DNA of 32,080 bases from SAR324 cluster bacterium. GTDB taxonomy: Bacteria > SAR324 > XYD2-FULL-50-16 > JAERRU01. Below the pieces are notes generated by a model. The model saw only the letters and a program-made list of their open reading frames with translations, was not told the DNA's origin and did not search any database. Made by a program: the position numbers and the translations under genes. How positions within the stretch are numbered: position 1 is the stretch's first letter; each line of letters begins with the position of its first letter. This document shows positions 1-10,177 of the stretch, piece after piece. The stretch spans positions 1-32,080 of the forward strand of contig JAERRU010000042.1 in NCBI GenBank assembly GCA_016735295.1. The letters are read 5' to 3'.

Positions 1-125
1 GCCAACATAATTTTAGATAATTTTCATTAACCTCAAGTGATGCCTAATTTTTGGTACTTCTCATTTATTTAAAACGTGAAGCCAAAAGAAATCATGTTGA
101 GTTAAATTCACACTTACATTTACAT

Positions 126-905
126 ATGGTTAACCGGCGTTTTTTTTTAGTTAAATGTTTAAAGGTCACCGCCTATACTAGTTTTTTAGGCATGCTCTCG
201 CAAGTAATGGGCACAACTCCCCTTAAGGCTCAGCGGTGGCAAGACGAAATGTTAAAAGACGATGGCTCTGATGGAGAGGCGAGCATAGTTTTTTTATCAG
301 GAAAAGCGACCAATCGAGGAGCAAAGCTGCAAACTGATGATAAAATAACCGAAAAAGCCACTATCACCACATCATCTAAAGGTTGGTTGATATTATCATT
401 AACCGATGGCTCTTTACTGAGAATAAATCAAAATTCCACGGTTTCTCTATTGCAAACAGCTAAAAATGGCACTTTAATTAATTTGAAAAGGGGCTCTATT
501 TTGCTAATCATCAATCAGGCTTACGCAGGATTTTATCCTTATTTGGTGCATACTAAAAATGCTGATTATGGCATTAGAGACGCGGTTTTTTATTGCCGCG
601 CCAATGTGCTTGATGAGAGCCAAGCAGTTGATGAGAACCTACTTGGAGATGACGTTCAGACTAAAGAAAATAAAGATTATACCTGTTTATGTCACGGCAC
701 AGTAGATTTTTTCACCCCTGATTTAAAGCGAACATTTCAAATTTTAAATGGAAATTATCACAATTCTTTTTTTATGCATGGCTCAGGTATATATAAAAAA
801 GCCGAATTACTAGATCATGATGATAAAATGATTTCAGAAACGGCTTCTTTTTTTAGAAATGGAGTTAATGATTTGTGGTGGTTAAGAAAAAAAGTATCTG
901 AGTAA
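126..905 (+). CDS. FecR-domain exported protein, Tat-like signal
   Basis: Exported protein of 259 residues with a FecR-type beta domain at about residues 54-158. The domain has the usual pattern: an effect-of-sequence on a non-specific tolerance of threshold segments, SLTDGSLLRINQNSTVSL, then a LKRGSILLIIN turn and a YLVHTKNADYGIRDAVFY strand. I chose the ATG at 126 rather than an upstream TTG at 51 because the protein then begins MVNRRFFLVK, close to the twin-arginine motif, followed by a hydrophobic stretch and a possible cleavage site near KAQ. No Shine-Dalgarno sequence is visible at either start. C187, C189 and H190 form a CLCHG motif; C157 is also present. The domain is seen in the sequence; the substrate and role are unknown. 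FecR domains occur both in anti-sigma regulators and in surface or periplasmic proteins, and no sigma factor gene is adjacent, so a regulatory role is not supported here. Confidence 0.72.
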   Translation: MVNRRFFLVKCLKVTAYTSFLGMLSQVMGTTPLKAQRWQDEMLKDDGSDGEASIVFLSGKATNRGAKLQTDDKITEKATITTSSKGWLILSLTDGSLLRINQNSTVSLLQTAKNGTLINLKRGSILLIINQAYAGFYPYLVHTKNADYGIRDAVFYCRANVLDESQAVDENLLGDDVQTKENKDYTCLCHGTVDFFTPDLKRTFQILNGNYHNSFFMHGSGIYKKAELLDHDDKMISETASFFRNGVNDLWWLRKKVSE

Positions 906-932
906 AAACAGGCGAATATCTTAAGTTATTGA

Positions 933-962
933 TTGACATTAGGCTAAAAAAAGAGATACTAT
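933..962 (+). promoter_or_regulatory. Sigma70-type promoter of the mdh-sucCD block
   Basis: A perfect -35 box TTGACA at 933-938 is followed after 18 bp by TACTAT at 957-962. It lies about 60 bp upstream of the mdh start in the 118-bp gap after the FecR-domain gene, so it would drive mdh and probably sucC, sucD and the U32 gene. This is sequence match only. Confidence 0.6.
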
Positions 963-996
963 TTGTATAAATATTAGGAATATTATTTTGAATTAA

Positions 997-1980
<984 letters not shown>

Positions 1981-2009
1981 GTAAATTTAATAACAATCAT
2001 TAGATAATA

Positions 2010-3188
2010 ATGAAAATTCATGAGTATCAGGCTAAACAAATAATAGCTTCTTATGGGGTCAAGATACCGCAAGGAAATGTAGCTCGCACACTAGATGAAG
2101 TAGAAAATGCTTTTAAGCGATTAGCTAAAAAAGTGGTGGTGGTAAAGGCTCAAATCCATGCTGGAGGCAGAGGCAAGGGGGGCGGAGTTAAATTATCTCA
2201 TTCGTTAGATGAACTTAAAACTAATGCTCGTCAAATTTTAGGCATGCAGCTAATCACTCCCCAAACTGGGGATGAGGGGCAAAAGGTGAAATCTTTATTG
2301 ATTGAAGAAGGGTTAGATATCTTAAAAGAGCTTTATTTTTCAATTTTAATTGATCGCAGCACTCAATTACCTATTTTATTGGCTTCTTTAGAGGGTGGAA
2401 TGGATATTGAGGAAGTAGCTGATAAGCACCCCGAGAAGATTCATCGAGAATTTATTAATCCAGCTTTTGGTTTACCCGCATTTCAGGCTTTACGATTAGG
2501 ATTTAAATTGGGATTACACAAAATTCATCCTAAATTACCAATCAAGGCGGCTAAATTTTTTATGGGGATATATCAGGCGTTTGATAAAGAGGACGCATCA
2601 TTAATAGAGATTAATCCTATGTTAATCACTAAAGATTATGATGTTTTGGCATTAGACTGTAAAATTACGCTTGATGATAATTCTTTGTTTAGGCACCAAA
2701 CTAATAGTGAGTTACGAGATTTAGATGAAGAGGATTCAACTGAAATTGAGGCTAGCAAGTATGAATTAAGTTATATAAAGTTAGCGGGTTCAATTGGCTG
2801 CATGGTTAATGGAGCAGGGTTGGCAATGGCTACTATGGATATTATAAAATTTCATGGTGGCAACCCAGCTAACTTTTTAGATGTGGGGGGTGGAGCTACT
2901 CAAGAGAGAGTTGAAGCGGCGTTAGAACTTATTTGTCGCGATAAAAATGTAGCTTGTGTTTTTATCAACATATTTGGGGGAATAGTGCGTTGTGATATGA
3001 TCGCTAAGGGGATAGTAGGGGCGTTAAATAGCCTTGATTTAACCATACCGATTATAGTTAGATTAAGAGGCAACAATGCTAGTGAGGCAAAAAAGATTAT
3101 TGAAAATTCAAAATTTGCTGATCGATTAAAAATGATCGAAGATTTAACCGAGGCGGCCAAGGCTTCTATTATGTGGGCTAATCGGTAA
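2010..3188 (+). CDS. sucC: Succinyl-CoA synthetase (ADP-forming) beta subunit
   Basis: ATP-grasp subunit that, with SucD, converts succinyl-CoA to succinate with nucleotide phosphorylation. The N-terminus MKIHEYQAKQI is diagnostic. The ATP-grasp part carries AQIHAGGRGKGGGVKL (about residues 46-61), the metal-binding region ends with EINPML, and the C-terminal CoA-ligase domain has NFLDVGGGAT, NIFGGIVRCD and PIIVRLRGNN. The 392-residue length is normal. It sits 29 bp after mdh and 37 bp before sucD in one transcription unit. No Shine-Dalgarno sequence precedes the ATG. Nucleotide preference (ATP or GTP) cannot be read safely from sequence. Confidence 0.96.
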   Translation: MKIHEYQAKQIIASYGVKIPQGNVARTLDEVENAFKRLAKKVVVVKAQIHAGGRGKGGGVKLSHSLDELKTNARQILGMQLITPQTGDEGQKVKSLLIEEGLDILKELYFSILIDRSTQLPILLASLEGGMDIEEVADKHPEKIHREFINPAFGLPAFQALRLGFKLGLHKIHPKLPIKAAKFFMGIYQAFDKEDASLIEINPMLITKDYDVLALDCKITLDDNSLFRHQTNSELRDLDEEDSTEIEASKYELSYIKLAGSIGCMVNGAGLAMATMDIIKFHGGNPANFLDVGGGATQERVEAALELICRDKNVACVFINIFGGIVRCDMIAKGIVGALNSLDLTIPIIVRLRGNNASEAKKIIENSKFADRLKMIEDLTEAAKASIMWANR

Positions 3189-3225
3189 TTTTAAAAAGTA
3201 GCTTAACGTGAACTGAGTATATTAA

Positions 3226-4101
3226 ATGAGTATATTAGTCGATAAAAATACAAAGGTGGTAGTGCAAGGAATCACGGGAGCACAGGGCACTTTGCATACT
3301 AAATTATGCAAATCTTATTATGACACTAAAATAATAGCGGGAGTTACTCCAGGCAAGGGGGGGATGACTCATGAGGGAGTGCCTGTTTATAATTTTGTCA
3401 AAGATATGCAAAAGGAACATCAAGTAGATTGTTCACTTATTTTTGTTCCTCCTAGCTTTTGTGCTGACGCTATTTTTGAAGCTGTGGAAGCTGAAATTCC
3501 ATTAATTGTGGTGATTACTGAAGGTATCCCGGTTAATGATATGAGTAAAGTTATGGTGGCGGTTAGGCAATCTAAATCGCGAGTTATTGGGCCTAATTGC
3601 CCTGGCATAATCACTCCTGGAGAAACTAAAATTGGCATTATGCCAGGAGATATTCATGAAAAGGGCTCAATTGGGGTGGTTTCTCGCTCAGGCACCTTAA
3701 CTTATGAAACGGTTAATCAATTAACTGAGCTTGGATTAGGCCAATCTAGTTGTGTGGGAATTGGCGGGGATCCGATTGTGGGGACTAATTTTATTGATAT
3801 TTTGGAATTATTCCAAAAAGATCCTGATACTGAAGCTATCGCCATGATAGGTGAAATTGGGGGCTCGGCGGAAGAAGAGGCTTCTGATTTTATCAAGGAG
3901 CATGTTAGCAAGCCAGTCACGGCTTTTATTGCTGGGCAAACTGCCCCTCCTGGGAGAAGGATGGGTCATGCAGGGGCGATTGTTAGTGGAAACCAGGGAG
4001 GCGCGAAGGAAAAGATTGCTTATTTAAGAAAAAATGGAATTACTATAGCTGATTCACCGGCTACTATTGGGGCTACTTTGCTTTCTAGCTTGAAAAGATA
4101 A
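3226..4101 (+). CDS. sucD: Succinyl-CoA synthetase alpha subunit
   Basis: Alpha subunit with the CoA-binding Rossmann fold and the phospho-histidine. Visible: N-terminal [15 protein letters not shown] (CoA-binding loop), [33 protein letters not shown], and the active site [10 protein letters not shown] with H248 as the residue that is transiently phosphorylated in this family. At 291 residues it has the expected length. It follows sucC by 37 bp and precedes the U32 gene by 21 bp, so all four genes probably share a transcript. In many Alphaproteobacteria sucA and sucB come next; here they do not. Confidence 0.96.
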   Translation: MSILVDKNTKVVVQGITGAQGTLHTKLCKSYYDTKIIAGVTPGKGGMTHEGVPVYNFVKDMQKEHQVDCSLIFVPPSFCADAIFEAVEAEIPLIVVITEGIPVNDMSKVMVAVRQSKSRVIGPNCPGIITPGETKIGIMPGDIHEKGSIGVVSRSGTLTYETVNQLTELGLGQSSCVGIGGDPIVGTNFIDILELFQKDPDTEAIAMIGEIGGSAEEEASDFIKEHVSKPVTAFIAGQTAPPGRRMGHAGAIVSGNQGGAKEKIAYLRKNGITIADSPATIGATLLSSLKR

Positions 4102-4122
4102 TAATTAATTAGTTTTTTTATA

Positions 4123-5367
4123 ATGGAATTGCTGGCTCCAGCGGGTAATTTTGAAAAATTACAAATTGTTATTAAATATGGTGCTAACGCTGTTTATCTA
4201 TCTGGCACTGAGTTTAGCTTAAGGAGCGGGTCAGATAATTTTAATCTTGTTCAGTTGGAGCAGGCCGCTTTGTATTGTCAAGAAAGAGGGGTTAAACTTT
4301 ACCTCACCTTAAATGCCTTTCCATTAGCCAAAGATTTGGTTGCCTTACCAAAATTTTTAACATATTTAGCTAAATTACCGATTAACGCGGTTATTTGTGC
4401 CGATTTAGCGATTATTGAGCTGGTTAAAGAGTATAGTTCTTTTGATATTCACGTTTCCACGCAAGCTTCTTTATTAAATTGGCAGCAAGCCTTGGTTTAT
4501 AAGGAGATAGGAGCTAAAAGATTAATTTTAGCAAGGGAAACATCTTTGCTAGACGCGTCTTTAATCAGGCAAAAAGCTGATATAGAGGTAGAACTTTTTT
4601 GCCATGGCGCCATGTGCAGTGCTTTATCTGGCCACTGCGTTTTATCTAATTATCAAAATGGCAGAGATAGCAACCGCGGGGGATGCATTCAAAATTGTCG
4701 GCATAAGTATAAAATAATTGACCAAGAAAATGAGGAGCAGTCTTTTTATTTAGGCTCAAAAGATTTAAATGCGATTGATTTGTTGCCTAAATTTATTGAG
4801 TCAAACATAGATTCAATCAAGATAGAAGGCCGCATGAAAAGCCCGCTTTATGCTGCGGTAGTTATAAAGGCTTACCGCACTCGCCTTGATGAGTTAATAA
4901 ATAAAGGCGATCAAGATAATAATGACCTAGAGGTTAATGGTTTGCACAAGCTTAACCACCGGGGATATACCACTGGTTTTTTAACTAATCAGGCTGATTT
5001 AACTTCTATGTCTCAAGGCACTAACCAGACACGTAATTTGTATGCGGGGGTGATTTTGGGTGAAGATGAGCAGACTAATGAGATATTATTTTTGGTGGCT
5101 AACAAGATAATAATTAATGATCGTTTGGAGTTTATTATCCCCTCTGCTAAAAATAAAATATTGCGACTAGAAAAAATAATTTCATTGGAAAATAAATCTA
5201 TGACTAAGGTAAACTCTGGTCGTATCATCAAAATTCCACACTTCACTGGGGCGAGCGCAAACACACTAGCTATGATTATTAGCCCTCAAGCAGATAGTGA
5301 TAAAATAAATGCTGCCCTCAACTGCAATACTAGCTCAGATATAAATAAATCGACCTCGCCCCTTTAA
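4123..5367 (+). CDS. Peptidase U32 family protein, TrhP/YegQ-like
   Basis: Member of the U32 family. The closest characterised type by my reading is TrhP (YegQ), which acts in prephenate-dependent hydroxylation of U34 in tRNA; other U32 members (RlhA, UbiU/UbiV) modify rRNA or ubiquinone. The N-terminus MELLAPAGNFEKL and HVSTQASLLNW are typical. The core HGAMCSALSGHC followed by NRGGCIQNCRHKY supplies four cysteines (C165, C172, C188, C192) matching the conserved cluster, and KIEGRMKSPLYAA is the family's C-terminal core motif. After about residue 300 there is a short beta-rich tail. Length (414) fits. It ends the mdh-sucCD block; the grouping with TCA genes is not functionally explained. The family is firm, the exact substrate is inferred. 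Confidence 0.85.
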   Translation: MELLAPAGNFEKLQIVIKYGANAVYLSGTEFSLRSGSDNFNLVQLEQAALYCQERGVKLYLTLNAFPLAKDLVALPKFLTYLAKLPINAVICADLAIIELVKEYSSFDIHVSTQASLLNWQQALVYKEIGAKRLILARETSLLDASLIRQKADIEVELFCHGAMCSALSGHCVLSNYQNGRDSNRGGCIQNCRHKYKIIDQENEEQSFYLGSKDLNAIDLLPKFIESNIDSIKIEGRMKSPLYAAVVIKAYRTRLDELINKGDQDNNDLEVNGLHKLNHRGYTTGFLTNQADLTSMSQGTNQTRNLYAGVILGEDEQTNEILFLVANKIIINDRLEFIIPSAKNKILRLEKIISLENKSMTKVNSGRIIKIPHFTGASANTLAMIISPQADSDKINAALNCNTSSDINKSTSPL

Positions 5368-5451
5368 AATCTGATTAATTATATAAAGTATATGTTTATG
5401 AGGTCAATATTTACTGATAGGCTAAGCGGTGTGATTTTGCTTGATTAAATT

Positions 5452-6273
5452 GTGTGGTCAATTTTGAGTAAAAATAAAAATCATACTTTAAGAAAAGTGA
5501 TATTTATTACCATCTTAGGTTGGTTGATTTGCTTGAGCTTACCTAAATTTGGTTATGGAAATACTATAAAAATCCTCAGCGCCTCTTCATTTAAGCCTTT
5601 ACTAACTGAGGCTATTATAAATTTTAAAAAAACCAACCCAAATATCAATTTTATCATAGACACTCAGGGCTCCCAGATTTTAAAATTTCAAATCCAACAT
5701 GGGGTGCTAGCTGATATTTTTTTTAGTGCTGATATTAGCTATATTGATGATATACTTAAGATGGGCTTAATTGATGTGGCAAATAATGGCATACTTTGTA
5801 AAAATGAAATGGTGCTGTTAAAATATAAACATAGTTTGGTTAAAATTAATGATATAACCGATATAGGATATAAAAAGATTAACCTTATTTTAGGAGTAAA
5901 AAGCTCGCCCTTTGGCTACTACGCACAAGAAATAATAAAAAAAATAACTGCTATCGGCCACCATAATTTTTTAGAAGGGCTACAAGCAAACTTAATTAGC
6001 CTAGAATCGAATGTAGGAAGCGCGGTAGGCAAAGTTAGATTTGGCTTGGCTGACGCTACCATCGCTTATAAATCTGATTTTTATGCTAATTCTAATAATC
6101 TAGTGCTTATCACCATTTTAGATAAATACCAGCCTGATATTTTCTACGGATATGCTATTTTAAAAGCAAGCTTAGTCAAACATGACGCCAAAAAATTTAT
6201 CGCCTATCTTACATTAGAGGCAAGAAAAAAAATATTTACTAAATATGGCTTTATTCCCCTTTTGGAAGACTAA
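5452..6273 (+). CDS. modA: Molybdate ABC transporter substrate-binding protein
   Basis: Periplasmic binding protein for molybdate (or tungstate). A signal peptide covers about residues 14-36 with likely cleavage after GYG. The mature protein shows the ModA pattern: SASSFKPLL near the start, DTQGSQIL (oxyanion serine region), ADIFFSADISYIDDI, the SSPFGYYA loop and ESNVGSAVGKVRFGLADATIAY, which aligns with the oxyanion contacts near residues 125-170 of E. coli ModA. The start is uncertain: GTG at 5452 or TTG at 5464, neither with a Shine-Dalgarno sequence. Its 3' end overlaps modB by 29 bp. The anion preference is inferred. Confidence 0.86.
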   Translation: MWSILSKNKNHTLRKVIFITILGWLICLSLPKFGYGNTIKILSASSFKPLLTEAIINFKKTNPNINFIIDTQGSQILKFQIQHGVLADIFFSADISYIDDILKMGLIDVANNGILCKNEMVLLKYKHSLVKINDITDIGYKKINLILGVKSSPFGYYAQEIIKKITAIGHHNFLEGLQANLISLESNVGSAVGKVRFGLADATIAYKSDFYANSNNLVLITILDKYQPDIFYGYAILKASLVKHDAKKFIAYLTLEARKKIFTKYGFIPLLED

Positions 6274-7057
6274 TAATAACTTATCTCCGCTAAATAGATA
6301 CTATGGGTTTTTAGCCATTGGCTCAGTATTGCTAATTTTTTTATTACTGCCAATACTAGCTTTAAGCTGGCACGCTATTGAATATAAATTCTGGCAAAAC
6401 CTCAGCCCTGCACTATGGGCGTCAATCAAACTTAGTTTGCAAACTAGCTTGATTAGCTGTTTAGTGGTATTAATTTTTGGCACTCCTTTAGCATTTTATT
6501 TTTCTGTAAATAAAGATAAAAAACTAATTCAATATTTGCAATTAATTTGTGACCTGCCGCTAGCACTGCCTCCGGCGGTGGCTGGATTAAGTTTATTAGT
6601 AGTTTTTTCGCCGGTAGGCTGGCTGGGGGAATCGTTGCAGGATTTAGGTATTACCATAGCCTTTAGCACCAAGGCAGTTATTTTAGCTCAAATATTTGTG
6701 ATCACTCCTTTTTTCATAAGAGCTAGTCGCTTAGGCTTTGATCAACTAGACAGCTCCGTCATCGCAGCCGCCACTATCGACGGAGCTAGTGCTTGGCAAA
6801 GTTTTTTCTATATCGCACTTCCTTGCTCCAAACCAGCGATTATAGGCGGGGTGACTATCTGTTGGCTCAGGGCGTTTGGAGAATTTGGTACTACTGCTAT
6901 GTTTGCAGGCAATCTCCCTGGAGTTAGCCAAACAGTATCTATGTTTATTTACGATAACCTAGCAATCGATTGGGAAATAGGCATAGCCCTATCATTTCTA
7001 GTGATGATTATTTGCTGGATTGGTCTTTTTCTTACCAAACAATTAATCCGTAACTAG
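6245..7057 (+). CDS. modB: Molybdate ABC transporter permease
   Basis: Inner-membrane permease with about six hydrophobic segments across 270 residues. Diagnostic for ModB are DLPLALPPAVAGLSLL, the FSPVGWLG loop, and the EAA-type cytoplasmic loop AAATIDGASAWQSFFYIALP near residues 175-195 that docks the ATPase, followed by WLRAFGEFGTTAMFAG. The ATG at 6245 lies inside the end of modA (29-bp overlap), suggesting coupled translation. The ATPase gene modC should follow but does not: three bases after the stop comes the convergent end of murF. A working importer would need an ATPase encoded elsewhere. Confidence 0.9.
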   Translation: MALFPFWKTNNNLSPLNRYYGFLAIGSVLLIFLLLPILALSWHAIEYKFWQNLSPALWASIKLSLQTSLISCLVVLIFGTPLAFYFSVNKDKKLIQYLQLICDLPLALPPAVAGLSLLVVFSPVGWLGESLQDLGITIAFSTKAVILAQIFVITPFFIRASRLGFDQLDSSVIAAATIDGASAWQSFFYIALPCSKPAIIGGVTICWLRAFGEFGTTAMFAGNLPGVSQTVSMFIYDNLAIDWEIGIALSFLVMIICWIGLFLTKQLIRN

Positions 7058-7060
7058 CCT

Positions 7061-8443
7061 TTAGTTATCTCTATCTATATAGGAGCGTAAAATATTCTCA
7101 ATTTTAGTCACCCTAGATCCCTTAAAGGCTACTAGGCTATCACTGCTAAAAAATTCTTTTACATGCCTATGAATTGATTGTTGGTCTTTGCTGATTATAA
7201 TATTAATAGCTAAATCAGGGCGCTTACCCAGCAAGGCCTTACCCAAAATATTAGCAAAATTACCATATATAATCAGATTATCCACGCCTGAGGGAAATCG
7301 CTCGCTAATAAAATTAACCACTAATTCCTCTTGCCCGCCCAACTCGGCCATATCACCTAATACTAAAGTTTTAGGGGAAAAATCCAATTTTACAATAGTA
7401 TTAAGCAAGTTAATCACTGAATTAGGGTTAGCATTATAAGAATCATCAATTAACCAACCCCCATTAATTGCTTTTACTAGCTGCAACCTACCCGGCAAAT
7501 TAGCTAACTTGCCTATCGCCTTAATCATATCTGATCCCCTTACTTCCAATTTATCACTAACTGATATTATCCCCGATAAATTGTGTGCCACATGCTCCCC
7601 TATTAATGAGCTAGAGAAATTTAGCTTTTTATCTCTTATTAGTATCTCATATTTAGTAATCCCATCAACCGGCAAGCCAATTACCTTACTATCATATAAA
7701 TCACTGCCCTCTCCAAAGGTAATTACATTACTATCTTTTGGTGTTTTAATTTTGCTATCATCAGCGGGTATAAATGCTAATTTAGGTTCTCTAGAAAATT
7801 GAAAAATCTCCTGCTTAGCCAGGTAAACGTCTGGCATAGAGCCAAATTTCCCTAAATGTGCCATACCGACATTTAATAATATGGATATATGAGGCCTAGC
7901 CATCTTGACTAGCTCCAAAATTTCACCACTCGAGTTAGTGCCCATCTCCAATATTAAAATATCAGCATCAAGAGCACAATTCAAAATGCTAATAGGCACT
8001 CCTATATGGTTATTATAGCTCTTTGGAGAAGCATATACTTTATACTTTTTTTCTAACACACAGCTTAACCAATGCTTAAAAGTTGTCTTTCCACTAGAGC
8101 CAGTCACCGCCACAACTAGTCCCTTAAAAAGATCTATCACCGCCCTGGCCATCAAATGAAGTGCCTGCATGCTATTATCCACTTTAAGGTAATAGGCCCC
8201 TTTATGAGTTCTTTTTACGTCTTGCTCTATGATGATTAGCTTTACTGGTTGGCCATCTAGTTTTGGTAAATGGAAGTTAGCGCTGCCTTTATCTGAAGTT
8301 AAGGCGATGAATATATCTTCTTGGTAATAATTTCTAGTATCAAAACAAACTCCTGTTAATTCTTGCTCCTCATCATTAATGCTAGGAGGCTTACCACACC
8401 AAACACCTTTTGTTACTAAACATACAGATTTTAGACTTATCAT
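7061..8443 (-). CDS. murF: UDP-MurNAc-tripeptide:D-Ala-D-Ala ligase
   Basis: Cytoplasmic Mur ligase that adds D-Ala-D-Ala in peptidoglycan precursor synthesis. The three Mur domains are visible: an N-terminal uridine-binding part with TGVCFDTRNYYQEDIFIAL, the ATPase core with P-loop TGSSGKTT at 114-121 and the NNHIGVPISIL, LEMGTNSSGEI and NVGMAHLGKF motifs, and a C-terminal domain with DDSYNANPNS and LGDMAELG. The P-loop has Ser where Asn is usual (TGSNGKT), a small variation. Length 460 is normal. It is convergent with modB (3-bp gap) and lies 79 bp downstream of the cyclo-ligase gene; it is isolated from other mur genes, which normally cluster in dcw. Confidence 0.95.
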   Translation of the reverse strand: MISLKSVCLVTKGVWCGKPPSINDEEQELTGVCFDTRNYYQEDIFIALTSDKGSANFHLPKLDGQPVKLIIIEQDVKRTHKGAYYLKVDNSMQALHLMARAVIDLFKGLVVAVTGSSGKTTFKHWLSCVLEKKYKVYASPKSYNNHIGVPISILNCALDADILILEMGTNSSGEILELVKMARPHISILLNVGMAHLGKFGSMPDVYLAKQEIFQFSREPKLAFIPADDSKIKTPKDSNVITFGEGSDLYDSKVIGLPVDGITKYEILIRDKKLNFSSSLIGEHVAHNLSGIISVSDKLEVRGSDMIKAIGKLANLPGRLQLVKAINGGWLIDDSYNANPNSVINLLNTIVKLDFSPKTLVLGDMAELGGQEELVVNFISERFPSGVDNLIIYGNFANILGKALLGKRPDLAINIIISKDQQSIHRHVKEFFSSDSLVAFKGSRVTKIENILRSYIDRDN

Positions 8444-8522
8444 CGTAAAAATTATAATTTAAAATAGCATATTAAGTGGCGTCAAATAAGCCGTGCACAA
8501 TTAATTATTTTAATTTTTAGTG

Positions 8523-9110
8523 TTAATCTATAAATTCCACTTCATTTAGCCCCACCACCAAGGCAGATTTTAATTTCCTATCCCACCCATCAACTGGCAT
8601 TTCACCTCTAAATAACGCAAAATCAGGAATTATGCTGACAGTTTTTAAGCAAGATGAGCTCTGGGTCAAAAATCTATCATAAAATCCTTTACCTTGCCCT
8701 AATCTGTTTAATTTTCTATCAATTCCTACGCTAGGAATAAAAGCGATAACCTTTGCTAAATCTTCTTTTAGCTCAAGTGACTGGCCGATTGCTTTTGGTT
8801 CAAAAACTTTTAGCCGCCCATGCGTCTCAAAATTGGTGGGATTTGTGGCTTGATAAAAAATTAAATTATTTCCCATTATTTTAGGAAAATAATATTTCTT
8901 TGTGGGAAATCTATTGATAAGCTCAAAAATAAACGCTAGCTCATAAAAAGTGGGATAATACGCCATTACCATGCTAGCCTTTAAAAAAATATCACACTTT
9001 GATAAATATTCAATCGAAAGCTTAGCTCGTAGCTTAGTCTCGTTTAAATGCGTAATACGCCAAAGCATCTTTATACCTTGGCGTATTTGTGGTTTAGCTA
9101 GTCTACACAA
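8523..9110 (-). CDS. 5-formyltetrahydrofolate cyclo-ligase
   Basis: ATP-dependent enzyme converting 5-formyl-THF to 5,10-methenyl-THF in one-carbon metabolism (ygfA/fau family). The key motif is PSVGIDRKLNRLGQGKGFYD near residues 127-146, matching the family's P-x-G-x-D...RLG-x-G-x-G-x-YDR signature. The N-terminal helix begins KPQIRQGIKMLWR, where conserved Lys and Arg residues bind the nucleotide. The start codon is a TTG with no Shine-Dalgarno; it places the Lys-x2-Ile-Arg motif at residue 6, as expected. I looked for a 6S RNA next to it, a common arrangement, but the flanking gap of 70 bp is too short. Confidence 0.86.
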   Translation of the reverse strand: MCRLAKPQIRQGIKMLWRITHLNETKLRAKLSIEYLSKCDIFLKASMVMAYYPTFYELAFIFELINRFPTKKYYFPKIMGNNLIFYQATNPTNFETHGRLKVFEPKAIGQSLELKEDLAKVIAFIPSVGIDRKLNRLGQGKGFYDRFLTQSSSCLKTVSIIPDFALFRGEMPVDGWDRKLKSALVVGLNEVEFID

Positions 9111-9180
9111 TAAAAATTGATGTTATCTTTTATTAAATCGGTAGCCCCGATTGAAATAATAATCAACCGCGACTATTCGT

Positions 9181-10041
9181 TTAATTTATGAAGCCATTCT
9201 GAATTGTAGAGCCTCCATCATCACCAGTTATTTGCCCTTTTATTGTGATCTCAATGAGATGACCTATCTTGATATCATTAGCAAATTTTTCTGCTCCCCC
9301 AACTACAGTTTTACCGATAAATTCTTGATCAACAAATGGTATTTTACCTACGTTATCGCGTTTTTGATAAAAATCGTCAGTAAAACTAACTCTAGTGGTA
9401 TCTCCTGGTTTGCTAGATCCCAACTGATTGATATCAACCGCACTTTGTCTCACAGCGACCATTTTTTGCAATCCATCTCCTCTAATATTGGCTGCATAAT
9501 ACCCGTTTGGTACTATCATTTGTTTTTTTCTGACTACATCAGTCAGGTAAGTATAGTCTTCAATTGTCCATACAAAAGAGTTACCTTCATAATTAACTCC
9601 CGCTGAATATTCAGTTCCTTTTACTCCAATAACAGAATTAGCGGTTTTAATATTAAAGCTCTCGTTAGCCCTCAAGCCAGAAATAGTTGCTTTAATTTTT
9701 CCATAAAGCAAGCTTAAAAATCCTCTATTGTTATCTTCCTTCCATGACCTAACCCTCATCACAGCGTTACTGCCTACGTCTATAACCGCTTTTTCTGTGC
9801 TAGTTAAGACTCCATTAGACTTTGCATTTAGTTTAATCAGGTCATTATTAAATACAGCCATACTCTTTAAACTACTAAGGTTTAATTTTTTTCCTGACCG
9901 AATTATATACCCTTTACCATTTTTAAGATCAAAAGTGCCATACTGGCTCCCTTTAGCAGCAAACAAGGGTGAAACCAAAAACAAACACATTCCCAAAATA
10001 ATTAAACCTCTGGGATAAAACCTCATTATCTTTTTTTCCAT
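9181..10041 (-). CDS. FecR-domain periplasmic protein
   Basis: Secreted protein of 286 residues with a signal peptide (hydrophobic stretch about residues 12-28, cleavage after FAA). A FecR domain follows at about 66-150: NDLIKLNAKSNGVLTSTEKA, GFLSLLYGKIKATI, then the family hallmark NIKTANSVIGVKGTEYSAGV. The C-terminal 130 residues are not recognisable. The ATG at 10041 has a good Shine-Dalgarno (AGAGG about 8 nt upstream), unlike most genes here, which supports this start over the ATG five codons later. It is the second FecR-domain protein in the window, but is not close in sequence to the one at 126-905. Function unknown; such proteins are often exported structural or signalling proteins. 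Confidence 0.8.
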   Translation of the reverse strand: MEKKIMRFYPRGLIILGMCLFLVSPLFAAKGSQYGTFDLKNGKGYIIRSGKKLNLSSLKSMAVFNNDLIKLNAKSNGVLTSTEKAVIDVGSNAVMRVRSWKEDNNRGFLSLLYGKIKATISGLRANESFNIKTANSVIGVKGTEYSAGVNYEGNSFVWTIEDYTYLTDVVRKKQMIVPNGYYAANIRGDGLQKMVAVRQSAVDINQLGSSKPGDTTRVSFTDDFYQKRDNVGKIPFVDQEFIGKTVVGGAEKFANDIKIGHLIEITIKGQITGDDGGSTIQNGFIN

Positions 10042-10177
10042 TTTTAACCTCTAATTTTATCAACATTCATCGAATTACTCTCTTCTTTTTTCGGTTTTCA
10101 ACCCGACTTACCCAGTAATATAACATATTAAATGTGAATTGTCAATCAATTATTATGCTATCTATTAGGCAAATTCG

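Noticed and set aside
51-125. Upstream TTG start for the first FecR-domain protein
   Set aside because: The extra 25 residues are polar, and they would bury the twin-arginine signal inside the protein.
9136-9152. Hairpin AATCGG-TAGCC-CCGATT between FecR gene and cyclo-ligase gene
   Set aside because: Short stem with no U-run on either strand, so not called a terminator; no similarity to 6S RNA.
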